Of a stretch of 64,000 nucleotides of DNA, positions 37,932-49,340 are shown piece by piece. The position numbers were made by a program, and so were the translations under genes. Positions within the stretch are counted from its first letter, which is position 1, and each line of letters starts with the position of its first letter. Origin of the DNA: Simmondsia chinensis (Eukaryota; Streptophyta; Magnoliopsida; Caryophyllales; Simmondsiaceae); contig JAGTTD010000001.1 in assembly GCA_018398585.1 (NCBI GenBank), positions 10,604,501 through 10,668,500 on the forward strand, written 5' to 3'. Under the pieces are notes generated by a model. The model was not told the origin of the DNA. It did no database searches and saw only the letters and a list, made by a program, of their open reading frames with translations.

Positions 37932-37959
<28 letters not shown>
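37932..37959 (+). repeat. C28 homopolymer in Copia-3 RT
   Basis: 28 consecutive C directly after SLYGLK(stop)A, at the position where copia RTs have an AP-rich motif. Destroys the RT frame. Confidence 0.97.
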
Positions 37960-37962
<3 letters not shown>

Positions 37963-39122
37963 CGGCAGTGATATAGACTGTTTGACCAATTCATGTCCAA
38001 AAATGGGTTTAGCAGATCAATTCATGATGTGTGCTTTTACATGAAAAATATTGGAAAAGATTATGTGATTTACCTTCTCATATATTTAGATGATATGTTG
38101 TTGGCAAGTAAATGTATGAATGAAGTTCTGAAACTAAAAGAATTGCTGAAACATAATTTTGATATGAAAGACTTGGGTCAAGTCAAGAAACTTTTGGGAA
38201 TTGAGATAAGTAGAACCAAATGTTAGCAATTCATTTATCTCAACAAGACTATTTGGAAAAGGTTATCAAATGCTTTAACATGATTGATTCAAAACCAGTC
38301 AAGGTTTTCTTAGCACCACATCATAAATTCTCATCAGATCAAAGTCCTAGAAATAAGCAAGAACAAGCTAACATGACTAAATTACCTTATGCAAATGCCA
38401 TAGGTTCAATCATGTATGCCATGACATGTACAAAACTAGACTTAGCTTACCCCATTAGTGTTTTATCTAGGATTATGGGAAATCTAGGAAAGGAATATTG
38501 GAATGGGTTAAACTGGCTACTAAGGTACATTAATGGAACTATCAGCTTAGGACTTACCTTTGGGAGAAAGGAAACAGACTTAAAACTAATAAGTTATACC
38601 GATAGCAACTTCGGTGGAGACTTAGACAAGAAAAAATCCACTAGCTCTTATACCTTCACTTTGAATGGCAAGGCTGTCAGTTTGAGATCTAAGCTTTAGT
38701 TTGTGTCAACAACTGAGGCTGAGTTCTTAGCACTGACAAATGCCATCAAAAAGGGAATTTGGCTAAGTTGACTTTTGACGAAGCTTAGATTAGGCCTAGG
38801 GGCACCAATAATATTTACTGATAGTCAATCTTCCCTAGCATTTAGCAAAACCTAGTATATCATGATCGAACAAAATATCTAGCAGCTAGAAGACACTTCA
38901 TTAAAGAACAACTTGAGAACGAAATAATTGATCTACTGAAAATTTCAACAAAGGATGACCCCACTGCTATGAGGACCAAGGTTTTTCCTCTAATTAAGTT
39001 GGTGAACTGTATCAACTTAGTTCAGAGCTTTTGGAATCCTAGTGAATACTAGGATCAAGCATATCCCCCTTATTACTAGAGTGAGCTCAGTAGTTAGTCA
39101 ATATAATAACCAGGTGGAGAAA

Positions 39123-39152
39123 TGTTGACATATGGTTCCTATATATATTAAC
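39123..39152 (+). mobile_element. Copia-3 3' LTR, left piece
   Basis: Thirty bases starting TGTTGACATATGG, homologous to the start of the 5' LTR, then interrupted by gypsy-2. The last five bases TTAAC pair with CTAAC at 44710-44714 as a target-site duplication with one mismatch. Confidence 0.85.
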
Positions 39153-39429
39153 TATTAAGGATCTAATTCAACTTGATCCTTAACTAAGTGAAGAGAAAGA
39201 GTTAAGATGAAAGAGAAGTGAAAAGAGATGAGAGATTAGAGAGAATTAGGAGTTAAGAAAAAAAATCAATCAACTTTTCTATTCATGAATCAAACAATAC
39301 AAGATCTTAGCTATTTATACTAAACTAAGATACAATGTCACAAGAAAATTGAAAACTAACTTATTCCACCATTGCCGCCAAAATGGACCAACGGCACTAA
39401 CTACTAACTACCAACACACATTCATAACA
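39153..39429 (-). mobile_element. Gypsy-2 3' LTR
   Basis: 277 bp; plus strand starts TATTAAGGATC (TG mutated to TA) and ends CATTCATAACA. Preceded on the minus strand by AAGGGCGGAGCAT, the polypurine tract. Nearly identical to the 5' LTR. Confidence 0.9.
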
Positions 39430-39439
39430 ATGCTCCGCC

Positions 39440-42318
39440 CTTAAAACATTCTTGTCTCAAGAATGAAAAGAAGGGAATTGGGAACGAAGGAAAGTCCAAT
39501 CCTCCCAAGATGTTGAAGAAGGATCCAAATTGCTCCATTGAACCAAGACCAGCTGCTTCCTACTGCCTGTCAGTGCACCAGTGCGAGATTAAAGGATAGC
39601 TTGAGGCTGTAAGACCAACATGCCTTGCAAGGTAGCCTGAGGATGGGTGACTACAACTTCCTGATTAGCTAGAACAAGCTTCTTCAATAAGGACACATGG
39701 AAGACTAGATGAACGGTGCAATCATCAGGTAGTTCTAGCTTATATGCAACCTTACCTATCCTCTCAAGTATCCTGTAAGGGCCAAAGAAACAAGCACTTA
39801 GCTTAATGTTCTTACGAATGGCCAGAGAGCTCTGCCTGTAAGGCTGCAATTTCAAAAGAACAAGGTCTCCAATAGCAAAGGACTTGTCCACTCTCTTCTT
39901 ATCAACATAGAACTTCATCTGGGCCTGTGCTACTTGCAAATGATCCCTCAATTGTTGAACCAGCTACCTCCTTTGATCTAACAAGTCATTAACTTCAGTG
40001 ACATGAGAAATGCTCCCTTGAAACAGAACTGGTGCCGGAGGATCATACCCATGAAGTGCCTTGAAGGGAGTGGTAACCAAGGCTGAATGAAAATGGGTGT
40101 TATACCAAAATTCCGTAAGTGAAAGCCATCTATGCCAATATTTGGGATGAACAAAAGTCATGCTTCTCAAGTATTGCTGAACACACTGGTTCACCCTCTC
40201 AGTTTGGCCGTCTGATTATGGGTGATATGAAGAGCTCATGGCCAAGGTTATGCCCAATAAGAAGAACAGCTCCTTCCAGAAATGGCTGGTGAACAACGAA
40301 TCCCTATCAGAAACAATGGACTGAGGTAAGCCGTGCAATCTATAAATCTAATCAAGGAAAAGCTTGGCTAACTTCGCAACTATAATTGGATGTTGGATAG
40401 CCACAAAATGATTGTACTTGCTAAACCGATCAACCACCGCCCAAATAATCTCCTTCCTTTCAGATCGTGGCAGGCCTTCAATGAAATCCACACTAATGTG
40501 CTGCCAAGCTCGATCTGGTATTGGTAAAGGCTGCAATAACCCCTGGTAAGGCTAATGTATACTCTTTGTACGCTAACATACCTCACAAGAAGGAAGTAAG
40601 GCATGAATCTCGTGTTTCAAATGAGGCCAGTGGAAATACTGATGCAACCTTTGATAGGTGCCTTCTAATCCTGAATGTCCTCCCCAAGCTGAACTGTGGG
40701 CAGCTAAGACCACTTGCTTCCTCAAATCAGTACCGGTTCCTATGTAAATCTTACCATTCACACGAATAATGCCTTGGGATACAACCACTCCAGAATGAGC
40801 TGCATCTCCACCTTGAACCAGACGTTCCTCGATCCACTTTTGAGCAATTGCATCTCCATCATAGGACTTTATGACATCAACCATCCAAGAAGGCACAACT
40901 TCTGATATAGCTAAACACTTGCCAGCATCAAAATCTTCCATTCTTCTGGACAGGGCATCAACAGCCCCATTGTCCCTGCCTTGCCTATATTCAATGGTAT
41001 ACTGTAAGCCCAACATCTTCATAAGGCCTTTCTTATGCACCCTAGTGGTGATTCTTTGTTCCAAAAGATACCTTAAGCTCTGGTGATCTGTCCTAATGAT
41101 GAACTTATGACCCTCAAGTAGTGCCTCCATTTCTGGACTAGTAAGAGCACAGCCAAATACTCCTTGTCATATGTCGACAATACTTGATAGCTTGAGCTTA
41201 GAAGCTAACTCAAGGAAGCTAAAGGTCTGCCATTTTGAGATAAGACTGCACCAATTCCCTTGCCACTTGCATTAGTTTCCAACACAAAAGGTTGAGTGAA
41301 ATCAGGTAAGGCAAGAACAAGAGCAGTTGTCATGATCCCCTTAAGCTGCACAAAAGGCCTCCCCTAAACCTGTCAGAGGTCCAGCAATAACACCGTACCC
41401 TGCTATGAATTTCTTGTAGTAACCAGTCAAGGTAAGGAATCCCCTCAATTGTTTGAGAGATCTTGGAACTAGTCATTCCCTCATTGCCTGTACCTTGCTG
41501 GGGTCAGTAGCCACACCTTCGTCTGAGATAATATGACCCAGGTACTCAACTTGTCTCTGCCCAAAAGAACATTTAGAGAGTTTTGCATACAATCGGTGCT
41601 GCCTCATGAGTTGAAACACTGCATCAAGGTGCTACAAATGTAAGTCCTTGGTGGAACTATAAACTAAAATGTCATCAAAGAATACCAAAACAAAGTGTAT
41701 GAGGTGCTGCCTGAAGACTGAGTTCATTAGAGCTTTGAAAGTGGTCGGAGCATTGGACAATCCAAAGGGCATCACAAGGAATTCATAATGTCCATGATGT
41801 GTGTGGAAGGCAGTCTTATAGATGTCCCAATCCTGAACTCTAATCTGATAATATCCCTGACACAAATCTAATTTGGAGAAGAATCTAGCCCCATATAACT
41901 CATCAAGCAAATCATCAATTATAGGAATGGGAAATTTATCTTTCACAGTCACTGAGTTCAGCTGCCTGTAGTCAATGCACATCCTTGATGTACCATCCTT
42001 CTTCTTAACCAAAATGACAGGCGAGGCAAAAGGACTATTGCTGTGTCTAATGAATTTGGTCCTTAACAATTCCTCAACTTGGCGTTCAATCTCACTTTTC
42101 TGAGAGTGTGGGTACCTGTAGGGCCGTAGATTAACTGGATTAGAACCTTGCTTTAAAGGTATTACATGATCATACTCCCTTTGAGGTGGCAAAGCAACTG
42201 GCATATCAACCACATCTTTGTATTGCTCCAGCAGTTAGATAATTGATGGATCACATTCCATGTCTTGCCCCTGACTAATGGTAGAAATGGAGTTCAATTG
42301 CCCTATCCAATGGAAATC
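39440..42318 (-). pseudogene. Gypsy-2 pol: RT, RNase H, integrase
   Basis: RT at 41632-42213 with '[19 protein letters not shown]' and catalytic FFDD at residues 178-181 of that segment (YVDD is usual). RNase H includes 'TDHQSLRYLLEQR' near 41080 and ends 'DALSRR'. Integrase zinc finger H-H-C-C at about 40575-40680 ('AHSSAWGGHSG...CEVC'), core at 40348-40536, and 'GPYRILERIGKVAYKLELP' at about 39725-39790. C-terminal chromodomain-like 'VLVQWSN...SWEDWTFLRSQFP' at about 39475-39560. All main segments lie in one frame with gag; breaks are stops at 42319, about 42237, 41632 and others. Confidence 0.92.
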
Positions 42319-43953
42319 CTACTTCTTGAACACTTCTTGCAACTGTTTCCCATTAATCATTTGCATTTGAGCTTGTTCTCTGATCCCTTGCAACTTAACA
42401 GACTTGCCCTCTTTACTGAAAGAAATAGTTAATTGGCCATAATCAAAGAGCAAGGGGCTTTTGGTTTTCATCCAATCGACTTCCAAAACCATGTCACACC
42501 CTCCCAACCTTAGGACCCTGAAGTCAAACTCAAATTCAAGCCCTTGCATTTTCCATTTGAAGCTACTACACTTGGTGTGGGTCAAGATTGCATTCCCGTG
42601 AGCTACTGTCACCGCTAATGGATTGGTCTTGACCATATCATGCCCTACTTTCCTCACAATCTTAGGGGTAAGGAAGCTATGTGTACTTCTACTATCAATC
42701 AAAACCAAAACTGTTTGGCCCTTGGATTCACCTTTAATTCTAATGGTGTTCTGGGCACCACCACCAATTAAAGCTTTAACATATATCTCCATATCATTAC
42801 CTTCCAAATCCTCACCTTCATCCTCATACAGCATCTCTTCTGGCTCATGATTCTCTTCAACCAATTCCTCTTCCACATCTTCATAACCGTGAGCAGACAT
42901 CAAGTACTTGGGATCACACTTGTGGCCAAAGAAATACTTTTGATTGCATTTAAAACATAGCCTCTGGAGCCTCTTTTCTTCTTGGCTCAAGGGTTTACTC
43001 CCACTATTAGGCTGCTTGGACATAGAGTTGCCAACAGGTTGAACTTTGAATCTAGGTGTGTCATTTGAAGCTAGGACTGTCTTTTCCACCATTCGAGCCT
43101 TGGAATAAGCTTGTGACAGGGAAGTAGGTTCAAAAGCTTTCACCATATGTTTCACCTTTGGCTTTAATCCACTCATGAAGCTTGAAATGTAGTATTCTTC
43201 AACGGTGTCAGGATAGGTAGACAATAATCTGGCTCTCAAATCCTCAAACCTTGACATGTATTCTTTAACAGTTGTAGTTTGCACCAACTTGTTAAAACTT
43301 TCAACAACATCACTGATGTCTTCATCTCCATAACTATCACATAATTCCTTTTCAAATTCAGGCCAAGAAATGAGTGGTTTCACTCACATAAGGCTGTAAT
43401 ACCTGCTCTCCATTTCTCTTTTAAGATAAACAGTAGCTATTTCCACCTTCTCGGATTCCATGATGTTGTAGAACCTGAAATACCTCTCACATTTTCTAAT
43501 CCAAGCTTGAGACAAGGTTCCATCAAATACTTCCAACTCAATTCTAGCTTGTCTGTAACCAGATCCTCTCGCAATTGGTGTATTGTCACTGTGGTTTAGT
43601 TGTGCAGTTGCAACAGCTGGAGGTGAAGCAACATTAGCAGCATTTCGTGTCAACTCCAGCTGACTAGTAGGAGTAAGCACTCCTACACCAGGAGGTCATT
43701 GCTGCCTTTGAATCTGTTCCTCTAATCCTCTAATTTGCTACATCTGTCTGTCAAACTTCTGATTGAAGTTCTGCTGGCTCTGCGGAAACATAGACATCAT
43801 ATTCTCCAATATCTGGCTCAAACGATCCATTCTTTCGTCATGTCTATCTCTTACTTCAGTCATTTGTTCTGATCCAGTCACCGCCTCAGCATAAGAAGGA
43901 AAATTAGTAGTAGCATTGTTCACAGTTCCTGCTCCGGACCTTGTGGTAATCAT
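42319..43953 (-). pseudogene. Gypsy-2 gag-protease
   Basis: Gag from the ATG at 43953, broken by stops at 43738, about 43681 and 43384, all in the same frame. The 354-codon segment 42319-43383 carries the gag core, a zinc knuckle C143-C146-H154-C156 (CFKCNQKYFFGHKC) and the retropepsin motif LIDSRST at about residue 228, where D-S-G has become D-S-R. It reads on into RT after a TAG at 42319. Confidence 0.92.
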
Positions 43954-44422
43954 GATTAAATCTTCAAGTTCAAGAATTGACTCTAAGACGAACAGATCAC
44001 TGCAATGGAAGATACTAAATGAAGAATTTCAACTTCCTAACTTCGTGAATGATCTAGGAGAGTGTGATTTCAGCAGCCGTTACACAATCCTCGAGAATTT
44101 CGATCAGAATTGTGAATTCACCTGAACCTGCAGCAAAAACACTCAAAGAGTAACAAATTCACAAAAAATTTGTGTTCACAATTAGGTTTTGCACTTAGCT
44201 GTCAAAGATCCTATACGAGGATCAACAACAATAGCTACATTCAGTGTGAACAGCTCCAATTGGATCAATGTTGATTGTCTAGTGCAAGATCACAGCACCT
44301 CGCGTTGTGTTAGCAACAATCTACACTATAACCATTCCTGATCAAGTAACCAACAGCTTATTTCCAATACTTGCAATGTTCAGCTCGAAGTCAGGATCAA
44401 TTTAGCTATAAAACTAAATTGT

Positions 44423-44438
44423 GGTGCTCCGATACCAA
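44423..44438 (-). other. Gypsy-2 primer-binding site
   Basis: Minus strand TTGGTATCGGAGCACC, complementary to Met-tRNA, next to the 5' LTR. Confidence 0.9.
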
Positions 44439-44439
44439 T

Positions 44440-44709
44440 TGTTAAGGATCTAGTTCAACTTGATCCCTAACTAAGTGAAGAGAAAGAGTTGAGAGGAAAG
44501 AGAAGTGAAAAGAGATGAGAGATTAGAGAGAATTAGGAGTTGAGAAGAAGAATCAATCAAGTTTTCTATTCATGAATCAAACAATACAAGATCTTAGCTA
44601 TTTATACTAAACTAAGATACAATGTAACAAGACAATTCAAAACCAACTTATTCCACCATTGCCGCCAAAATGGACCAACGGCACTATTTACCAACACACA
44701 TTCATAACA
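44440..44709 (-). mobile_element. Gypsy-2 5' LTR
   Basis: 270 bp, TGTTAAGGATC...CATAACA on the plus strand (TG...CA, perfect inverted TGTTA/TAACA ends). Confidence 0.93.
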
Positions 44710-45629
44710 CTAACTATGCAAAGGTTATAGACGAAAGTGTCAGATGTAAGCTAATATTATACCCAAAACGTAGTGTTTTAGCCCAGCCCAAATTTCAGAT
44801 ATTAATAATGGCATTATTGTAACTATAGTGAAGTTTGGCGTCAAAATATAGCAAAAATGAGTTTACAAGTCTTAACCTAGAATACCTATACTACCCTCTG
44901 CCCAAGCAGCCCATCTCCGTAAAATGCGCTGCCTTGCTCCCTTGTCTACTGCCAGAAGCTTCTCAAGGAAACTTCCCATCCGTTTGAGTTATTTGAATAA
45001 GTGGCCATGCGTCATCATCTGAGGTATCCAAAGTGTGTTTGTTTGTGGAGAATCCCATCCGTTGATCTTTCTTCTTTGGATGGCCACGATCTAGAAGCAC
45101 ACGGATTATGCCTTTATTATAAAAGGGGTTGTGTTTGTCACTATTTATAACCTTCATCATTGTTTCTCCCAAATTTAGTCTAAGAGCTTTCTAGGGTTTT
45201 CTCTAAGCTCTTTTGGTGATGCTTTAGATCCATGGTGGTGTAATCCCATGGAGGCAATCAAGATCTTCTTGATGGTAGCCATGGAGATTACTGTCTAGCA
45301 GGAGTCTGGTACAACTTTCTTTTCTTTCAGGTTTCATTCTTAGAGATTTGTTGAAATGGTAAGAGTCTATATTTGTAGCCCGGGTTCAATCATAGTCTGT
45401 AATTTGTAATTTGTCATGTAATTTGGTGGTAATAATATAAGTAGGCCTCTTTAGTGGTGCGCGAGATCGTGGATGTAAGCCATTTAGGGTTGAACCACGT
45501 AAATCTCGTGTTGTTCTTGCATTTTATAGTTTTGATTTGTTTCTTCTATCCAAGGTTTTTTATCCCATATCAAAGCTTAAGGTAGAGACATTTTCAAAAA
45601 TATTTTTAACTATCTAAAAAAGGCTAACA
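44710..45629 (+). mobile_element. Copia-3 3' LTR, right piece
   Basis: Resumes the LTR interrupted at 39152 and is collinear with 34005-34887, ending AGGCTAACA. The first five bases CTAAC are the gypsy-2 target duplication. Confidence 0.9.
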
Positions 45630-46769
45630 TGGGCCAATAAGATGAATAAGCTAACATAAGCCTTACTTGATAATAAGTAAATAAACATAAAATACTTAGT
45701 TTAAGATGAGAAGAGGAGCAAAAATGTAATCATGGTAGAGTGAGAGAGGCGTGGGGGTGTAGGAGAGGAAAGCTTGTAGAAGCATGCATAAATGATGATC
45801 ACTGCCACCATCCATATCACCACCATCATCAGCAGCATATTTGTTTACCACCATCATCATCATTATCATCATTTGTGCCCATTTTCATCATCCATGCCAT
45901 CATTTTTCTCCTCCCTTGCTCATTGCCCTTCGCATCTCCTTTTTTCCTCCCTTTATAATTGCTTTTCATCTCCCTCTCTTGACACCTAAGAAGGGAGGTG
46001 TAAGAAAAATAGGTGCCACGTGTTATTTGATGTTTTTAGGTCCAATTTCCTAATTTAGGTACCAGGTATGTAAGTATTGGGCGAGTAGATACGGGGCGCA
46101 TAACCCAAAATAGGTATAACCTTTAATCCTTAGAATTTATTGCGATATGATTATACATAATAATTACCTGTATAATTTATTTGCCAATCTACAGTAGTTT
46201 TGTTCTTTTTTTTTTTTTAGTTTCTTAATTATATTATAAACAACACAATTGTTGAGTAAGAAGTTGTTCTTAGAGTACTCGAAGTTGCTACCGTAAGTCT
46301 AACAAATTCTATGTCCATGAGATCTCTCAATTCAACAAGTTGTAGGGTAGAAATAGGGAAAGAAAACAAAGGGCGAAAACAAAAATCGACACATCGAAAT
46401 TAGGAAGGAACACAAAGAGGGTTGCTGACATGGCATGGCAAATACTAATGTGGCAATGATGTGGTTGACACATGTTAATGGCATTGTGCAGATATGACGA
46501 ATATGTGATAGCGTGATATAGCAAATGGTGAAAACAAAGCCCACTCGCTGGCGACTGAGCATAGCCATGTCTTTATTTGAACCAAGCAGCTCGCATTCAA
46601 GGTTCTAGTGGATTGATAACTAGGGACTTCATTGATGGTGGTTATTGTTTACGACGAATTTGTCCAGTAAGCTTATTTTTAGTATGAGAGTCTGATAGGA
46701 GGTGGCGTTCACAAGGACGAGCTGAACTCAATTTAGCTGTATGCCTGGCTTAGTATTTCTTGCAAGATT
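45630..46769. other. Low-complexity and unrecognised DNA
   Basis: A CAT/CAC-rich microsatellite at about 45795-45905 generates histidine-rich open frames in three readings that are not genes. A CCACGTG string at 46016-46022 resembles a G-box but has no gene beside it. Nothing else recognised. Confidence 0.5.
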
Positions 46770-46890
46770 CAAACAAACGGTTAGAGGGGCCCGCGAGGTA
46801 ACCTATGGGGGACCCCTCTGACGCTGAAGTCAGTATTTATCTCATGAAATAGTAATGAAAGTAGGTAATAAATAGTTAAAACATATATTA
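46770..46890 (+). repeat. Dispersed repeat, copy 2
   Basis: Same repeat as 33697-33850, same orientation, on the other side of Copia-3. Downstream to about 47230 is GC-richer and contains TCTATATACG, a possible TATA box; it may belong to the same unidentified element. Confidence 0.55.
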
Positions 46891-48124
46891 AGGACTCAGC
46901 CTGAGAGGAGTAGGAGGTTGGAGCTATTATTGCTCCAGAGAGATGACCATGAAGAACGATGGGAGATTGAGGTGTGGGGCGGTCTACCTTAGACGAGATT
47001 TCCCTTTAGGGGAGAGAGAATGTAAGAGAGGGTGTTCTCTCATGGGATGGGGGTGAGGAAAGGATGAAAGGTCCCTCCCCCATCTATATACGATTCTAGG
47101 TTGGTGCTCGCTGGTCGGTCGTATCTGGGCGGCCATGTCTGAACAACGGTATTTTGGCTAGCAAATACTGGGCTAGTATTATAAACATATAGTCCCCACA
47201 CTCCATGGGCGAACTTCTATCATTCCAAGTTCAACCATGGAGTGGATTACGCGTCAATCCTTAGAAGTGACTTGCTAGTGCACAGTGTTTGCCCAAGAGA
47301 TGGAGGTTTTCATTGATGTGCCCTAGCTTTTGGTAATTTCCACTTATGTGTTATTTTGAATAAATAGGGCGTATAACCTAAAAATGATGCATATCGACGA
47401 ATCTGACATTTAGGATGTTTAAATGATTACAATTTGTAGCTGGGTGCATGATCCATCATGAGCCTTCGCAAGGTGTTTAGCTCAATCATAGAGCAAAATG
47501 TTTAGCGCGCTGTTCACTTTAACGAGGCATTTAGTCTATTAGGGATCTTAATAAAACACTTAATTTCTTAGTTTGTTTGAATGGAGCAGTTTTCACTTGT
47601 GCAGGAATGTTTAGGGAAATCTGAGCTTTTGGGGACTCTTGAACTTTAGAGCATTTAGAGCATCTTGTTCCTTTATCCTTATAAGCACTCGTAGCGTTTT
47701 GAGTTTTATGTGATATGCATATGAGGATATAACCATCATGACTAGCCACTAATTAAGTGTGTATTTAGTTTGTAATATCTATAAAGTGGTGAGTATGATG
47801 CATTCCGATATTTGGTCAGAGCTCCAGGAGAACAATTTAATACACTCATTTAATGTATCGGCGATATGTATAACACATCTGGATAAGGTAAGAGTGTTAA
47901 GTATTTCACGCTTGCTATTACTCCAAAGTGATCCATATGCTACATACTTAAATGAAGTCAATACGGCAAGTATACCCCGATGTTCTAGAATCAAGGATGA
48001 TAGTTATATACACTCGTCTGAAAGGAATGGGCATATTATTGGTGCATATGTCATGAAGGTTAGCATATCTTTTAAACCCATAGATCCTAAGTAACAAATT
48101 GTACATTATATATATATATATAAG
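46891..48124. other. Unrecognised DNA
   Basis: No convincing gene. The longest open frame (47759-48094, +) shows no known motif. A short TA repeat is at 48108-48122. Confidence 0.45.
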
Positions 48125-48255
48125 CAAAAGCAACATTCCCAGTGCCACAAGGGCTCTCGCCTAAGCAGGGTCGGGGGGGGTGGGTTTGATGTATGCGGCC
48201 TTCCCCTTTCAAGGTGCTGCACTAAAGAGAGGCTGTTTTCGAGTACCCATAACCT
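48125..48255. mobile_element. SINE copy 1
   Basis: Contains CCAGTGCCACAAGGGCTCTC, an AAGCAGGGTC-G-run, GTATGCGGCCTTCCCC and AGAGAGGCTGTTTTCGA in the order known from a plant tRNA-derived SINE group (ACCCAGTG...GGTCTGGGG...GAGAGGCTGTTTCCGA). Matches copy 2 at 48945-49090 block for block. Confidence 0.7.
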
Positions 48256-48340
48256 AAGGGGTACAACACGAGGACTTCCCAGGAGATCATCCATCTTGGT
48301 ACTATTCTTATCCAAGCACGCTTACCTTCGGAGTTCTAAT

Positions 48341-48345
<5 letters not shown>
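48256..48345 (-). ncRNA. 5S rRNA-like fragment
   Basis: Minus strand reads ATCCCATTAGAACTCCGAAG and continues through AAGCGTGCTTGG and CTCCTGGGAAGTCCTCGTGT: the 3' three-quarters (about 88 nt) of plant 5S rRNA with scattered substitutions. The first ~30 nt are replaced by a TA microsatellite. The internal Pol III boxes are altered. Could be a fragment of a Cassandra-type TRIM, whose LTRs carry 5S sequence, or a 5S pseudogene. Confidence 0.85.

Positions 48346-48393
<48 letters not shown>
48344..48393. repeat. TA microsatellite
   Basis: Fifty bases of (TA)n directly abutting the 5S-like fragment. Confidence 0.98.
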
Positions 48394-48395
<2 letters not shown>

Positions 48396-48489
48396 CGAAC
48401 GAAAAGTAGATTTTGGTGCTTAATGTACTATCTTTAGATAACCCTTAAGGGAATCATGGCATCATATGGTAACATGGTACCTGTTACGG

Positions 48490-48945
48490 GTGATTGCACC
48501 GGGGGCGGGCCGGCGGGGTGGCGGCAGCAGAGAGAGGGGAGGGAGGTGGGGGAGGGGTGGAGGGAGGAGAGAGAGGGGTAAGGGTGTTGTATTTGGGGGT
48601 TAGGGGCGGTCAACGGTTCGTGGCGGATCGGAGGTGTCAGGGGAGGAGAGAGAGAGGGGAGGATTGGAAGGAGGTGGGGGGAGCGTTGGAAAGGAGGAGA
48701 GGGGGGGGGAGGGGGGGAGGGGTTGTATTTGAGGGCTAGGGGCGGCCAGAGGTGGTGGCCAGTGGCCCGTGATGGGGGTCGGCGGTAGGTGGTGGCTGAG
48801 GGGGAGGGGAGAGAGAGAGAAGAGGAGGAAAGTAGGGGAGGGTTAGAGGGAGAAAGAGGAGAGATAGGGGGAAGGTATTATGGATATTTTTTAATTTTTT
48901 AAGAGGGGTCACATTAAGATTTTCCAATCTTGACCATCCATTGAC
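48490..48945. repeat. G/A-rich arm related to foldback element
   Basis: Purine-rich sequence (GGGGAGAGAGAG, GGAGGTGGGGG) ending in AATCTTGACCATC at 48927-48939, the same end as the right arm of the foldback element (49854-49866). The open frames in it are low-complexity artefacts. Likely half of a second copy, cut by SINE copy 2. Confidence 0.6.
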
Positions 48946-49090
48946 AACAACAAACCCAGTGCCTCCAAGGGCTCTCGCATAAGCAGGGTCTAGGGGGGTA
49001 GGTGTTCACAGCCTTCCCCCTTCAGGGGGCTACCCAGAAGAGAGGCTATTTCCGATGACCCCCAACCTGATACGCTGGTCCGCAACATAG
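48945..49090. mobile_element. SINE copy 2
   Basis: CAACAACAAACCCAGTGCC, GGGCTCTCGC, AAGCAGGGTCT, CAGCCTTCCCCC, AGAGAGGCTATTTCCGA in the same order as copy 1. The CAACAACAA end may represent the simple-repeat tail. Confidence 0.75.
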
Positions 49091-49282
49091 AGCATGTGAC
49101 CTGGCAGCAGGAGAGCATCAAAGCATGAGTAGGGAAAAACACACGTCGAGCAAAAACAACACACTCGAAACAAGCCACATCAAGCAGAAAAAAGATAAGA
49201 TAAAGATAAAGAAAGAGATAGAGACAAGCAAGCAAGTAACATCTCATGAGAGCAAGTACACAACCTACGTGCGCCAAGAGGA

Positions 49283-49284
<2 letters not shown>

Positions 49285-49337
<53 letters not shown>
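49285..49337. repeat. TA microsatellite
   Basis: Fifty-three bases of (TA)n next to the foldback element. Confidence 0.98.

Positions 49338-49340
<3 letters not shown>

Larger units (their letters stand above)
34928..39010 (+). pseudogene. Copia-3 gag-pol
   Basis: Ty1/copia polyprotein with all main domains. Gag from the ATG at 34928 ('KFNIEKFDEKNDL'), frameshifted near 35190. Protease at 35850-35880 ('VLDSSCSFHMT', with DSS where DSG is usual). Integrase with 'HKCLGH' at about 36270, 'LRTDNGLEY' at about 36630 and 'NEVVE' at about 36740. RT with '[15 protein letters not shown]' at 37665-37710 and YLDDMLL at about 38080. RNase H to about 38900 ('SYTDSNFGGDLDKKKSTSSY'). Broken by stops, frameshifts and two homopolymer expansions (35922 and 37932). 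Better preserved than Copia-1 and Copia-2. Confidence 0.93.
39153..44709 (-). mobile_element. Gypsy-2, complete Ty3/gypsy element
   Basis: 5.56-kb element with 277-bp and 270-bp LTRs, gag-pol on the minus strand, and a probable 5-bp target duplication, inserted in the 3' LTR of Copia-3. Domain order gag-protease-RT-RNase H-integrase defines Ty3/gypsy; the chromodomain-like C-terminus points to the chromovirus branch. Confidence 0.95.

Noticed and set aside
45740..46053. Three overlapping His- and Ile-rich frames
   Set aside because: CAT/ATC microsatellite read in three frames.
47759..48094. 111-codon plus-strand open frame
   Set aside because: No known motif and no neighbouring gene context; several overlapping frames of similar size occur on the other strand.
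48256..48345. Functional 5S rRNA gene
   Set aside because: The 5' ~30 nt are missing and internal promoter positions are changed.
48494..48739. Gly/Arg/Glu-rich open frame
   Set aside because: Produced by GGA/GAG low-complexity sequence of the foldback-related arm.
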